DNA from: Isoetes taiwanensis
Taxonomy: Eukaryota; Streptophyta; Lycopodiopsida; Isoetales; Isoetaceae
NCBI GenBank assembly: GCA_021234155.1
Contig: JAJEKV010000039.1
Location: 12,641,252 to 12,705,251 of the forward strand
Reading direction: 5' to 3'
Length of the DNA stretch: 64,000 nt
Below are positions 52,937-64,000 of the stretch, in pieces; the first letter of the stretch is position 1; every line of letters starts with the position of its first letter. The position numbers and the translations under genes were made by a program. The notes under the pieces were generated by a model. It saw only the letters and a list, made by a program, of their open reading frames with translations, did not search any database and had not been told where the DNA came from.

Positions 52937-53038
52937 GTTTCAGATACTCGAACTGCCGAAGGTGAATCTTGGTATCAGGATTCTGATATACAAACTGCTG
53001 ATAAAGTTCAGACTGCAACAACACAAGCATTAGACAAT
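52937..53038 (+). CDS. Orphan 34-codon exon, unknown gene
   Basis: CTCTCAG precedes 52937 and GTAAGC follows 53038, so a canonical acceptor and donor bound exactly 102 nt. The in-frame translation is open: VSDTRTAEGESWYQDSDIQT, then ADKVQTATTQALDN. The other two frames contain stops or lack sense. The peptide is acidic and hydrophilic, and I recognise no family. No neighbouring exon was found within the TGTACAT-rich flanks, so this is a stranded exon of a larger gene, or a chance arrangement. Confidence 0.4.
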
Positions 53039-53154
53039 GTAAGCAGTTTGATGTTAGCACACAGATGCATCCAAAGTACTAGACTATACATTGTACATAT
53101 GATGTACATCCAAATGTTCAACCAATGTTTAAAATGGCATATAAATGTACATGT

Positions 53155-53187
53155 ACATCCAATGTACATAAAATGTACATTGGATGT
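53155..53187. other. Perfect 15-bp hairpin in the TGTACAT tract
   Basis: ACATCCAATGTACAT (53155-53169), loop AAA, ATGTACATTGGATGT (53173-53187). Confidence 0.85.
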
Positions 53188-53473
53188 AAAGATATAAAAC
53201 TGTTCAGCTTCATTACTTGAAAGTACATTGAAGTATAGGCGGATGTAAATCTAATAAGCAACTATATGTTAAGTGCAGGTGGATGTACATGTAAATGGAA
53301 ATAAATTACATCTTAAAAGTACCTAATAGCACTTCACTGCAAGATTTTCACTGCTATGTAAAGAATGTAACAAACATTATGATGCAATACATGTCATGAG
53401 AGCCATTTTCATTCATTAATAGGTCACTAGGAAACTGTACTGAAATATACAGAAGAAAATCATGAAAGAAATG

Positions 53474-56029
53474 AGAAGAACAAGTATGCATTGCCAAGGG
53501 CCGATGATTTGATGGACCAGCTCCAAGGAGCAAGGGTATTCTCAAAAATTGACTTAAGGTCAGGGTACCATCAGATAAGAATTAAGGAAGAGGATATCCA
53601 TAAGACCGCCTTTAGAACGCGGTATGGTCACTTTGAGTTCACAGTAATGCCCTTTGGATTGTCGAACGCTCCAGCAACTTTTATGCGCCTCATGAACGAC
53701 GTCTTCAGGGATTTTCTAGATGAGTTTGTCATTGTCTTCTTCGACGACATTCTAGTCTACAGCAAGTCCATGGAAGATCATGATCAGCATTTGAGGAAAG
53801 TCTTGGAGAAGGCATGCATATCGCCAGCATATGGCAAGCTCTCCAAATGCCACTTTGCTACCCGAAAGAGTGGAGTACTTGGGCCATGTAATATCGGTAG
53901 GAAGGGATTTCCACCGACCCTCGCGAAAGATAGAGGCGATGAGTTGATTGGCGGCTCAAGGAATGTAGCGAGGTAAAGCTTTCGGGTTGGCGGGATATTA
54001 GAAAGTTAAGTGAAGGACTTTGCTAAGTGGGCGTCTCCTTTGGCCGGACCTCACTAAAAAGAGTGTTAAGGTGAAAGATTGGAGAGCACATTTGGTTAGA
54101 GAAAGTCCAAGTTTCCTTTGAAAGCTCAAGGAGGCCTTGACAACCCGGCTCCGGTGCTTTCGTCCCAGGATCCAGTAAAGATAAGCTCGTGGGCTATGGA
54201 TACAAAGATAGCAATGGGGCAGCCTTGATGCAAGAAGAAAGGGTAGTCGCCTATGACTCAAAGAAGATGAAACGACGCCGAAACAACGCTACCCAACCCA
54301 TGATCGGGGAGATCTTAGCCATCGTCGAGCATTAAGGATTTGGAGGCATTATTTGTTTGGAAGAAAGTTTAGTTAGATACTCATCACCGTAGCCTCCAAG
54401 ATCTTTTCACCCAACCACCCCTCAATCTAAGGCAAAGGAGGTGGATGGAATTGCTTGAGGATATGATTTTTGATATAGTATATAAGCCGTGTAAGCTTAA
54501 TGTTGTGGCGATGCTCTCTCTAGGAGACCGCTTTGAGACAAGAACGCTTGTAATGCGATTTCACTCTTCGAGTGAGTTTGGTAAGAAGATTGAAGAGACC
54601 TCGCCATTAGATGAGGGATTTCAAGGAAGTATGGGAAAAGCCTTTCTAGGGAGGCTAGAACAGATAAGAACCTGGAGGCCTTCAAGCATTATAAGAAGGA
54701 AGGCAACTGTTGTATCATAAACATAAGTTGTGTGTGCGAATCATCGAGGGTAAAGGAAGCTAATTCTTCATGACACACACAACGTTCCAATAGGAGGCAT
54801 CACGGGGTTTATGAAGACCTACTTCAAGATTCCAAGTAGTTGCCGGCGCCGAGGATGAAGAAGCCAAAGATAGCGGTATATTGGGAATGCCGGTTGTGTC
54901 GCGGCAGACCAAAGCGGGAGCAGCGACTTGGTCTGGGTGCCTTAGAGCCATTAAAAGTGCAAATGCTGGAAGGAGGTCATAAGTATGGATTTTATCAACG
55001 GACTCCTAGAACTCTTCGAGGGCAAGGATGCATTGATGGTTGTCGTGACAAGTTATCTAAGATGGCACATTTTGTGCCTTGCGAACTACGGACCGCATTA
55101 GATCTTGCCAAGCTATTTGTAAAGGAGATTTTTTTTTAGACTCCATGGCATGCCCTCGAGAGATAATTTCAGATAGGATTCCAAATTTATGAGTGCCTTT
55201 TGGCAGGACCTCTTTAGCACGATTGAATGAGCTCTCCATGAGCCGCAGTATCATCCATCCCCATAAATTCCGGGGTCGACTAGAGACGAATCGTATCATC
55301 GAAGATATGCTTAGAAGCTTTGTGTGGAATAGCTGGTCCAAGTGGGATGAGTACATCCCACTTGGTGGAGTTCGCCTACAATAGTGCCAGCGAGGGGTCA
55401 TCTACGGATGTCTCCTTTCATGGTAAATGCAGGGTGCCCAAAGGCTCAACCCCAGATACTTGGCACAATCCACGTGGCCAAAAGGTGGAAGCATCCCGGC
55501 CAGACGCTTGGTGATATCACGGCGATTGGTGGAAAGAAGTAAGGGGTTATTTACTTATTGGCAGCAAGAAGTCGGCGTAAGAAGTAGCCGGCATGAGCAC
55601 TGGAATCGTAAGAGAGTTTAAGGTAGGTGATAGCGTGTGGTTGAAGATCAAGGTTAAGCAAGCTAAGCTTTGGATTGGCGGAGTTGCAGAAGCTTGCCCC
55701 TAGGTGGGCTATCCTGTTCAAGATTTTAGAGAGAGTGGGCTCCCAAAGCCTACAAGTTGGATCTCCTCGCCCATCTCAAGGTTCACAAGGTTTTCCGCGT
55801 AAGTTTATTAAAAGGCACAATCCTAACCCCTGGAGGTTTTGGATACTCCAACTTTGTTGAAATGGCGGAAGAACAAGTGGAAGTCGTGCTGAATTACTTC
55901 TTGATAAGTCATTCAAGAAGACCCGGGAGGTCTCTTCCTCCGATGTTTTTGGTCAAGTGGAAACGCTTCGTGGAAGACGCGACTTGGGTGTTGAAGCAAG
56001 ATTTGGAGAAGCAATACCAGAGTTCATGA
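53474..56029 (+). pseudogene. Ty3/gypsy (chromovirus-like) pol: RT, RNase H, integrase, chromodomain-like end; 5'-truncated
   Basis: The homology starts abruptly inside the RT with [19 protein letters not shown], then [35 protein letters not shown] and the catalytic [10 protein letters not shown]. Gag, protease and the start of RT are absent. After ~53900 the frame breaks repeatedly. RNase H is traceable by ERVVAYDSKKMK and LNLRQRRWMELLEDMIFDIV (54430-54480). The integrase shows GGITGFMKTYFKIP, MDFINGLLELFEGKDALMVV (~54990), SKMAHFVP, REIISDRIP and RIIEDMLRSFVWN, so D, D and E positions are traceable. LVEFAYNSASEG follows. A C-terminal FLVKWKRFVEDATWVL resembles the chromodomain of chromoviruses. 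The stop is at 56027-56029. The element would copy RNA into DNA and integrate it; this copy is dead. Confidence 0.93.
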
Positions 56030-56299
56030 AGGAGTTTGATGGCTTAGTCGCCTCGCCTTGGTCGACCCCCTGCTTCGCCCAGGGAGGTTTAGCTTAGTAT
56101 GCTTCTTAGTTGGTTTAAGTTAGGCTCATGTCTTCTAGTTGGTAGAATACATGTGCGAGAATCTTGGAACGATATGAGGCGATGATGAGATAAGCCTTTA
56201 AAAAGGCGTTCTCTGGAACCCAACATGCACCAAGAGGTGCGCATGATCAATAGGGTCATGTGAGAGAAGGAAAGGCATGGTGCCGATGATGGGACATCG

Positions 56300-56870
56300 G
56301 TCGGATGCTCCCTATGCCCACGATGTGGGGGTAATTTCACCTGCCGTAGGGGGTCATGGTGAAGGTCAAAGTGATCATGCGCCGATGATGGGATCGTGAG
56401 ACGTTCCTAGCTTGAAAACCCTTGGGGCATGATGCACTAGGGGTACCTCGCCAAGGTAAATTACAAGGTAGCACTTGATCATGGGGATGATGGGATCATC
56501 TTAAATGGTCCTTGAGCTCAAATCCGAAAGGGCCATGATCGAAAGTGCAAGGTATTGGTAAGGGGTGGTCCCCTTAAACCACAAACTTATTAATTAAAAC
56601 TAACGTAATGTGCTCCATGTGCGGGCAGAGTGAGAAGGGAGCATCGGTGGGGAGCGCATTACGAGAAGATGGGGGAACCATAATTAGATTATGAACCCTA
56701 ATAACTCTTATAATAATGTTTTGAATTATTGTAGGAGTAACCTTGTTAAGGCTATATAATTTTGTATAAGTACAAATATAGAGCCTAAATTTTGACATTT
56801 AACTCTTTAATAACAACTTGATTGTTGATTTAAGTATATGCCTTGTGTTGTTTTGCAAGGTTCGGGAACG
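56300..56870 (+). repeat. Putative 3' LTR region of the gypsy element
   Basis: GATGTGGGGG at 56320-56329 could be a polypurine tract. Downstream, GGCTATATAATTTTGTATAA (56750-56769) resembles a TATA box, followed by AACTCTTTAATAA and a GTGTTGTTTTGCAAGG stretch like R-U5. The 5' LTR is missing, so the boundaries cannot be confirmed by comparison. Confidence 0.35.
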
Positions 56871-58560
56871 TCACCTTAGAGCAATCAGGACAGACATTGT
56901 CCTAAGGGGGAGCAGACGTTCGAGAATCACCACAGACAACGTATATTCCCTGACCCGTCACCACAAGCTACCTAAGTAGCCTTGCATGCATTAGAAAGTA
57001 ACGGGGTGCACATCTAAGTTAATTGTTTAACTTAGATAACCTTAGGGACAGACCATTTCCACATGGCCTTATCCCATTGAGCAACTGCCACCGCGGCCTC
57101 ATCCTAGTGGTGCCAATGTGGGTATCCCATGTGGACCCACACACCTATAATACACTCTAACCCTAACCCTAGACCCTTTTCACGACCTAGCACCTAAATG
57201 CTCATCTTGGCCGTAAAACCCCAAGAGCATCGCTCGTCGTAAGTCTAGCACGGGAGGCAGCCCCTCGGAAGGTGTGTATGATCGTAGAGGGAGCAAGTCT
57301 CGGTGCCACGTCCAAGGGAGCATGGAGACGCCAGGGATGGGAGGAAGCGCCCGGAGGAGGTAGGTTGAGTAGAGTTCATGTTAGTTCATCCGGGAGTTAG
57401 CACCCAGATGGGTTAGTATTCGAAGCTAGAGTAGAGCCACCCTAGATCCTTTTGTTGAACATCTTGAACCCTAACCAATGAACCCTAACTGTTAGTTAGA
57501 TATGTGTGATTAGGTTAAGATGTTCATGATGTTGTTCATGATGATTATGTGATGATGGTTGATCATGTTTGTTCCTCTTGTGTTGGGAAGGGGGTAGAGA
57601 CCTAGGGCCATATGTAGTATGCTCCTAGTATAGATCCCTTAGTTCCTATTAGTTGGGCGGGCCCTTGCATAAAGAACCCACCGGCTATGGAGGCTATGAA
57701 GCACTCAGCACGCCACACAACGGGGCTAGGGAGGCAATATGGAGGAGGACTCTGCCCAGCTTAGCTACGGAGGATCCCATAGTGGGCTAGGCTTATGGTC
57801 GGTCACTTAAAAGGGTCGGGCATGGAGTCCCACACCTCCCTGGCGAAGGTGTTGCCCTGCCTCTCAAAAGTTTTGCAAGTGTCAGCTTGGCTCTTTGTTT
57901 TTGGGTTCGGTCACCTAACCGCGTGTCGCCAATGCATTCTCTGGCGCGGAAGTGGAGCCTCTAGACCCCGGAAGGGGAGAGATGCAACCCTTCCTACCTC
58001 ACTTTACCCGGGGAGATGTAACTGGAGTAGTCGATGGGTGATGCCATGGGATTATGTTATCCGAAGGTTAGAGTCATGAGCCTCGATCACGCCTATCCCA
58101 GTGCATGCACAGGATGCGAGGATGGAGGGGTCAACCCTAGCCATTGTCATGCCCGGTAGCCCCCGCCATTGTTTAGTGATTCGGTCTCATCTATCTTGAG
58201 GCTAGCTGGTCGGTCGACTTCCCTATGTCGGGAGCCACGGGTAGGAGCATCTCTCATGGCATATGATCATGTTCTTGCATCCAGTGGATTATGGGACAGA
58301 GCTACCCTTCGAGGTAGTATGTTATGCTGCTTTGTATTGCTAGTTCACTACAGCAGTTCTTCCCACTGCGATAGGAGCCCATGTGGGCGGCACGCAAGAC
58401 ACCCTCTCGCCGCAGGTCCCCTATGCGATCATCAGAGCGCGGGATAGGCGGAGGGCCCCAGGTTGTTGAGCCTGACGGGATTTTCCGAGTGATTAATACG
58501 GTACCGTATTATGTTTGCTTGAAATAATGATTGTTGCTATACAAAAGACATCTAGATGCC
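56870..58560. other. GC-richer non-coding stretch, possibly decayed LTR sequence
   Basis: Open stretches at 57795-58079 and 58169-58447 have compositions typical of LTR or gag-leader sequence rather than protein genes, for example around GGCGCGGAAGTGGAGCC and CCCGGAAGGGGAG. No domain is recognised. Confidence 0.35.
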
Positions 58561-58599
58561 CACGCCGGCGCGGGATCCCTCGAGAGCTCGTCCAATCTA

Positions 58600-59720
58600 G
58601 ACAAGACCAAGATCCTATCTTTGGAATGTGATTATTTCTTTTATGAAGGAAATGAGGTACAAAATTGCACATACCTTATAAGTACTTGGGCTCATAGTTG
58701 ATCATAATTATAACTCCGAGTAAAAGCGTGAGAACAAAGAGCGGATGGAGGGTTGAAAGCATTATGCGGCTTTGCAAATGAAATGTAAAAAGCGTAAATT
58801 CTTGATTGGGGACTAAAGAAAAACTATATTATGCACTTGTCCAAAGCATTATCCTATATGGATGCTGAGGTATGGGGCGGTGTCTTTCTCTAGATGCTTG
58901 GAAGAGGATCAAGAAGGTACAAAAGAAATTTTTGATAACGAAATTAGGTTGTAAAAATGCAAACACCTTATCCCATGCTACTAGCTAGTAGGCATGATGC
59001 CCCCAATGAAGCGAAGCATTATGTCGGACATTGAAATTGATGTGAAAAGGTGCCGGATGGATGACAATAGTCTTCCCCGCCTTTCTATGAGTCAAAGCAA
59101 CCAGCAAGGTTGGCTAACTAAATGGGGGATGTTGTTAGATGAAATGCCTAATGAAGGGAACAACATATGAGCTTGGGTACATGTGAACGTGCAATGGAAA
59201 TTATTGCACACTGCTGGCACGAAAATGGACTTTTATAGGAGGATCATAAATCCATCTTTGCAAGAAGCACACCGCCCATGGCAGCGTCTCTCTCTCTATA
59301 AAAGGCAAACTGTGTGGAGACTAAGGCTTAGCTCTCACCATTTGGGAGTGGAAGCAGGAAGATGGGGGAACCTTCCTGGACGTAGAAGAACATGCAAAGT
59401 ATGCGGTTGTGACGAGATTGAGGGTGAAGAACATTTGATACTGCTCTGTCCTGCCTATTAGAACATAAGGCACATATTCCAATTCACCAATGTTAAAATG
59501 CTTCTTGAATTTTTTGCGCTTGAAGCTACTTGGAGACTTTCTAATAGAAGTGTTGAAAATGCGAGAGATGTCTATTTCAAATTATAAACATTTACTTGAT
59601 TTATATGATGAAGATGAGAGTAGAGAGTCCAATGATGCCTCCATTGAAGGCACTTTGGAAATAGAACTTTCGATTATTGATTACTGTACATATTTTTCTT
59701 ACTGCTAAGGTTCTAGATCT
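58600..59720 (+). pseudogene. LINE (second lineage) ORF2 C-terminal fragment
   Basis: Near 58670-58710 the plus strand reads YKYLGLIVDH, the YKYLG motif after the RT palm. 59183-59461 is open and gives FYRRIINPSL, RQTVWRLRLSSHHLGVEAGR and CKVCGCDEIEGEEHLILLCP, a C-terminal zinc knuckle of the pattern CxxC...H....C seen in non-LTR elements of this type. 59490-59708 carries a 3' tail (LLDLYDEDESRES). Frames are broken between. It is a 5'-truncated insertion in the same orientation as the next copy. Confidence 0.8.
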
Positions 59721-59744
59721 GATGGTCTCAAAAGGCGAAATAAT

Positions 59745-59772
59745 CAACACTTCCTCCCTCCCTCCCTCCTAT
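59745..59772. repeat. (CCCT)n microsatellite
   Basis: TTCCTCCCTCCCTCCCTCC, between the two LINE copies. Confidence 0.85.
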
Positions 59773-59949
59773 CATTTACTAAAAAGCGAATTAGGTTTTA
59801 TTAACATTATCTGCAGTAATTACTAACATGATTATATGTAATGGTTTGGCAGGTTCGTGGGGCCAAAAAGAACCACACTTAGATCTAGAAGCATTGTTGA
59901 GCTTATGTTATAATGGCGGATCAATAAATTACATCATGTAATAGATTTT

Positions 59950-62480
59950 CGGATAGGAGAAGAGCAGCTGGAGTTAGACCATTGTCCATTAGAAGCTAAC
60001 CATTCGTCGCCAATGCACCAGGCACAAAGTTTCGAATATCAAGCAAAATACGCCCCGAGGCCCTAGTTTGAAAGAATGCTGCTCGAGGTTAAAATTTTGG
60101 AGCAAGATCTATGAAACCATTCAATGGGATCTGAACTTGTCAATGGCTAGCAAACAATTATATGGCTCTATCGGGGCTCACTTCTGAGAGGTTTTTACCT
60201 CCAAACGAAGTATGAAAAGGCTACCATGCAATGCATGGTAGCAGATTCTGCTCGTAAAGAAGCAAATCTAAATGGATGAGTAGTTATGTAAAATTGGCTA
60301 AAGAACGCGATAGAAAAGCTTACGTGAAGATAATGCTCAAGCAAAGAAAAGGCGACCATCTATCATAAGCAGAGTTTCTATGCAATAGCTACCCATCTGA
60401 TCCTAAAAAACTTCTGGAACACCAATGTGAAAACATAAAAACAGGAGTTCCCTCTAGATTCGGGTTGCTTTGGAAGCATGTGCACTAAAATTTATCATCA
60501 TTCGGTTCGGATATTTAGCTCTATTCTAAAGATAATGCGCTAAATTTTGTTATTTCAACAGAAGAAGTGGGCCCGGATGGCATATCAATGACCGGCAAAA
60601 TGGTAAAGCCAAGGATATTTAAGGCCTTTGTCGCGAGCATCTGAAATGGGCGGGGCCAAAACTCTATCCAATCATTGCTGATCTATTCACAAAAGCGATT
60701 CTTGTGGAAACCATTGGAGTGGCAAAAGTTAACCGGTGATACCCAGATATAAGGAGGCACCGTGGGTGATATTAATAATTATAGAACAATATTGGTAAGT
60801 GGATTGCTAAACAAAGTTCTTTGGCATCCATTAAGAAGAGAATAAGTACATGGGAGATTAATCACAAAAAGATCCGAAACACAAAGGGTTTTAGAGCTAG
60901 CGGATCCGATAGATCATCTCCTAGTGCTCAAATCTATATTTGGACACGATGAAGGGACCAAAGAAACCCGCTTATGTAGCCTTTGTGGATTTCGGAAAAG
61001 CCTTCGATAAGGTGCCTATATATTCCAGCTATGGGAGACTAGAAAATTTGGAGTTCCGAACAATTCTGGCGGCAAAGGTGCAAATGTTATATGAAAAAGG
61101 TAACTTGATACAGCTCCTTTCCTCTTTCATTAGAAAACTGAATATATTGATAGGAACATTGGGGTCAAGCAAGGCTGCACCTATCACCTACTTTTGGATT
61201 ATTTATTGACGCTCTCTTAAGAACTGGCTACATAACATTGTCGAAGGGACGGATATTCATGGTTATGTAGTGCAACTATTGATGTATGCGATGGCGTGGT
61301 CATTTTTTTGCTCGATGACCAGGCTCCATCGCGAGAAACATTTGGATGGAGTAGCCCACTTTTGTGATTCTACAGAATGCGGTGAATCTTGAGAAGACAA
61401 ATATTATGACAAGTAGGTAGCGCTTAAAAACGAGGTGCTCATTTCAATACAAAGAAAAGCGGTGAAAGTACTTGTGATTCATATAAGTACTTACGGCTGA
61501 TTTTCCACGTAAAACCGATAGATGGAATACATGTATCCAATGAATTGATGGAAGCCATAGGGTCTTTATGCTATGCAAAGTTTTGTGCATGGAAAGCTCA
61601 TTTATGGTCTTGATAAAACAAACGAAACTTTTGTGTCACTTGTTGAAGTAGCACTATATGGGGGAGTGAGGATGGGGACCCGGCCTTCCACAATGGGGAT
61701 TATGGGATGATTTGGAGAAGATTTTTGAAGAAGTTCATACGCCTTGAATTAGGTGTAAAAGCCTCAAACCCCCTATCGATGATGATGTTGACTAATGTGG
61801 GCTTATGCCTTTAGAAGGAGAAGCATTGGTCGGATGCATTAGATACTTGAAAAAAGGTGTCAGCCATGGATAAATTCACCACTTCATATGGGCTCTTTTG
61901 GGTAGTAAAATAAAAAGGATGGTTTCAGGATGTGATTAAGTGGTTAAAGAAATGGGATATTGGTGATAGGATGCCCTTCTCATAAAGGATAACTTGAGAC
62001 AATGGATTTTTATAAGGTATATAAAGAAGATGTGGTCTCAACCAAATGAAATATCTACGGAAAATATCTCCATAAAGACATGCAATAGGGAGGATTCACA
62101 AGAAGTTCACATCATCTAGGGGTGGAAATCGGGAGATGGGGCGTATTGTTCCTAGGGCAGAGTAGAGATATTGCAAAAGATTTGTGGAGAAGAAAAATAG
62201 AAGATGAAGATCACACATTGTCGTTATATCATTCTTTGAGGGCACGATATGGGGTTCAATACCAAGATCTTAATTACCTTCTTCAATATGGAAGGAGATA
62301 AGATTGGAGAATACTTATTAGAATTTGAGATGTAGGAGAATTGTTTGAGAAAGATTAAATAGTATCTTAGATGATGAAGATATGTTGAGTGAGAGCGATG
62401 AGTTAGATGAGGACTCAAGCGCATCTACTCTTTTAATACTCTTGTGTAAAATTTTTGTTTGTCTTTTAGGCCTTTTGAGG
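59950..62480 (+). pseudogene. LINE (second lineage) longer copy: linker, RT and C-terminus, heavily decayed
   Basis: 60570-60600 holds GPDGISMTGKM. 60775-60830 shows YRTI and GLLNKV, a region before RT motif 3. 60940-61209 is open: KPAYVAFVDFGKAFDKVP, then LAAKVQMLYEKGNLIQL. At ~61155 GVKQGC is followed by FIDALL, and ~61250 gives HGYVVQLLMYAD. At ~62115 VEIGRWG is the counterpart of VEAGRWG in the neighbouring copy (59350). The VDFRKAFDKVPR and GYVVKLLLYADD patterns belong to an RT lineage I associate with green algae, bryophytes and ferns (from memory, not searched). The second catalytic Asp of YADD appears altered (YADGV or YAMAW depending on frame). Stops are frequent. Confidence 0.82.
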
Positions 62481-62489
62481 CCTCCCAAA

Positions 62490-64000
62490 AGACAATACAC
62501 TTCAATTCACTTCTCTCTGTTGTTGTCTCATTTCATTATAAAACTAACTAAATCTTTATAAAATGGATTACTTTTTTTGATATCAAGCTCATAAATATTT
62601 CTTACCAGATAGATATATTAGTAACTTCCAAAAGCCACAAAAACAAGGGTAGTGGCTTGATAATCTGTAAAAAACAATTGTGCATCAATATGGGACCTTC
62701 ATATATAAAGCTTTTTATATGCGGATACATTTGAAAGAATCTGACCATGCAATGGAATAAAACTATAGCTCCACCGCATACCTTGTTCTTGCATGCAAAT
62801 TAATTATGTGTGATGGGAGAGCCAACGATTGAAATAAGTTGTTAATGATGGATATCATATAGGAAATAAGCATGGACTATGAGAAATAACTTACCGACCA
62901 TGAGAATGATCTCAGTGACAGAATATAAATGGCTACAATATTTGCTTGCTTCTTGCATCTGCAAATCAAACTCAAATATTGATTTTCTCCTTTAAAAAAA
63001 CATTGTATTTGTCATTAATGGATTCTCACGAACTTATTTGTAGCTATTGAATGGATTTGGCACAATAGATAATGACTATATATAAAAGATTACATTGAGC
63101 CAGAAGTAAGAACTTTTCAAACGAGGCTTGTGCTCAAGAAGTTGCTCCAAATCCGTGGCCTACATTGCACAAAAGCTCTTCAATAAACCTGAAATGATGA
63201 CCTGTGGGATCAAGGAATGGTAAAACATGAAGCTACCTGGGGAGAAATCGTGAGAGCATGGCCGCCTTCGTATGCCAAATGGCAATTTTAAAGCTTGATT
63301 TAAACGAGGACAATATGATTTTGCTGAAACCTAACCTACATAAACACAATAGCCATTTTTATCTTGGCGAATCCTCTATCGATCTTGTTGTGACAGGTTA
63401 TAAAAGCCCGAAATAGGCTTGTCATTACGGCAATACAAATTTTTTTTTGCCTACTTTTAGTTTTTTTTTTAAGGAATAAACCTATTTTTTTTTTGCCAAA
63501 ATCCTAACCACTGGGTCCTAAATTTCGCCATTTGGCCATTAATCGCCACTAATTTTTAGGCTGCTTTCAACGTGTTCATTCTATTATATTAGATCTTGTT
63601 TAGATCTAGATAATGCATGGTTATACCCTAGTTACATTATATTTAAGTTGATAGAGTAAATTCCTATATAGTGTTAACAAGAATGCATCATTTACTATCC
63701 TTTGACACTTATAGATGGGGTTAAGGTTCAGATTTACAAAAATTATAGCCTATCATAAAAGGTGATCTACATGTACTATGGTCCTACTTAGACTACACTT
63801 TGGAGCAGCCAGATATTGACTAACTTTATAATAGTGAGAAGTAAGTAGGTTTCTTCATTTTGTTTTTCTAATAAGACCACATCAAGAACCTCAATATCCT
63901 TTTTTAGCATATATTTGTGTCAGCTTCAAAAAGGCTTATGGGAAAAATGTGGTGTAATATTTAAAATGAACTAGAAAAACAAGTCAAAACATGTTTGATC
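62490..64000. other. AT-rich sequence without a supported gene
   Basis: Poly-T runs at 63438-63500 and short open stretches only. No motif, tRNA or clear repeat recognised. Confidence 0.5.

Larger units (their letters stand above)
52440..53290. repeat. TGTACAT-rich tract
   Basis: The 7-mer TGTACAT and variants (GTACATGTATGTC, GTACATTTAGGTAC) recur dozens of times on both sides of a probable exon. The palindromic GTAC core makes many small foldbacks possible. Confidence 0.8.

Noticed and set aside
57150-57175. TAACCCTAACCCTAG as an interstitial telomere repeat
   Set aside because: Only two copies, and not the usual plant TTTAGGG type.

Overview
The window looks like repeat-dominated nuclear DNA of a land plant with a large genome. 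A fern or other non-angiosperm is my best guess, by inference only. The evidence is a plant-type LINE with an APE endonuclease, a reverse transcriptase (RT) and a zinc-knuckle tail; a chromovirus-like Ty3/gypsy pol; a second LINE lineage with a VDFGKAFD-type RT; a legumain (vacuolar processing enzyme) gene fragment with a plant-type intron; very long (AT)n tracts; and low coding density. There is no rRNA gene, no CRISPR array and no bacterial-style operon. The only long intact reading frame is the LINE ORF2 at 224-2833.

Layout. 1-4540: plus-strand LINE (ORF1 tail, intact EN-RT, decayed 3' third, 3' hairpin), ending at an (AT)n tract. 4645-12486: array 1, two tandem copies of a ~4.29-kb unit carrying minus-strand exon-like blocks of an unrecognised, partly hydrophobic protein; copy 2 is cut off at an (AT)n tract. 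12487-16680: a foldback structure with (AT)n at both ends and at the apex, tRNA-like SINE heads and arms full of TTCTAGAA repeats. 16680-31440: mostly non-coding, with a 17.9-18.4 kb duplication, a legumain fragment at 19.6-20.0 kb, scattered short repeats and a GGGAATCTA minisatellite at 30.4-31.3 kb. 31440-34190: a third, diverged relative of the array genes. 34192-50962: array 2, three full and one partial ~4.15-4.35-kb units (A-D) of a paralogous minus-strand gene, bracketed by two direct copies of a minus-strand LINE endonuclease fragment. 51170-51910: a 90-bp palindromic minisatellite. 52440-53290: a TGTACAT-rich tract containing one orphan exon. 53474-56870: a 5'-truncated gypsy element. 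57000-58500: GC-richer sequence without a recognisable gene. 58600-62480: two head-to-tail decayed LINE copies. 62500-64000: nothing recognised.

How it fits together. Arrays 1 and 2 are diverged versions of one gene family. They share exon order, splice-donor positions (SNE..P(N/D)Q then GTTC; GYKPR block then GTAACC; DKHR/NKYR then G(T/C)ATGT) and an intronic AT tract followed by a GGGTCCCTAT hairpin. Almost every structural junction in the window lies in an (AT)n tract, suggesting that these tracts drove tandem duplication, foldback formation and truncation. Differences between copies are largely indels at homopolymers and at CAG/CTG/CCG sites, so part of the apparent gene decay may be sequencing error. 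I could not name the array protein; it is the best candidate here for something undescribed.
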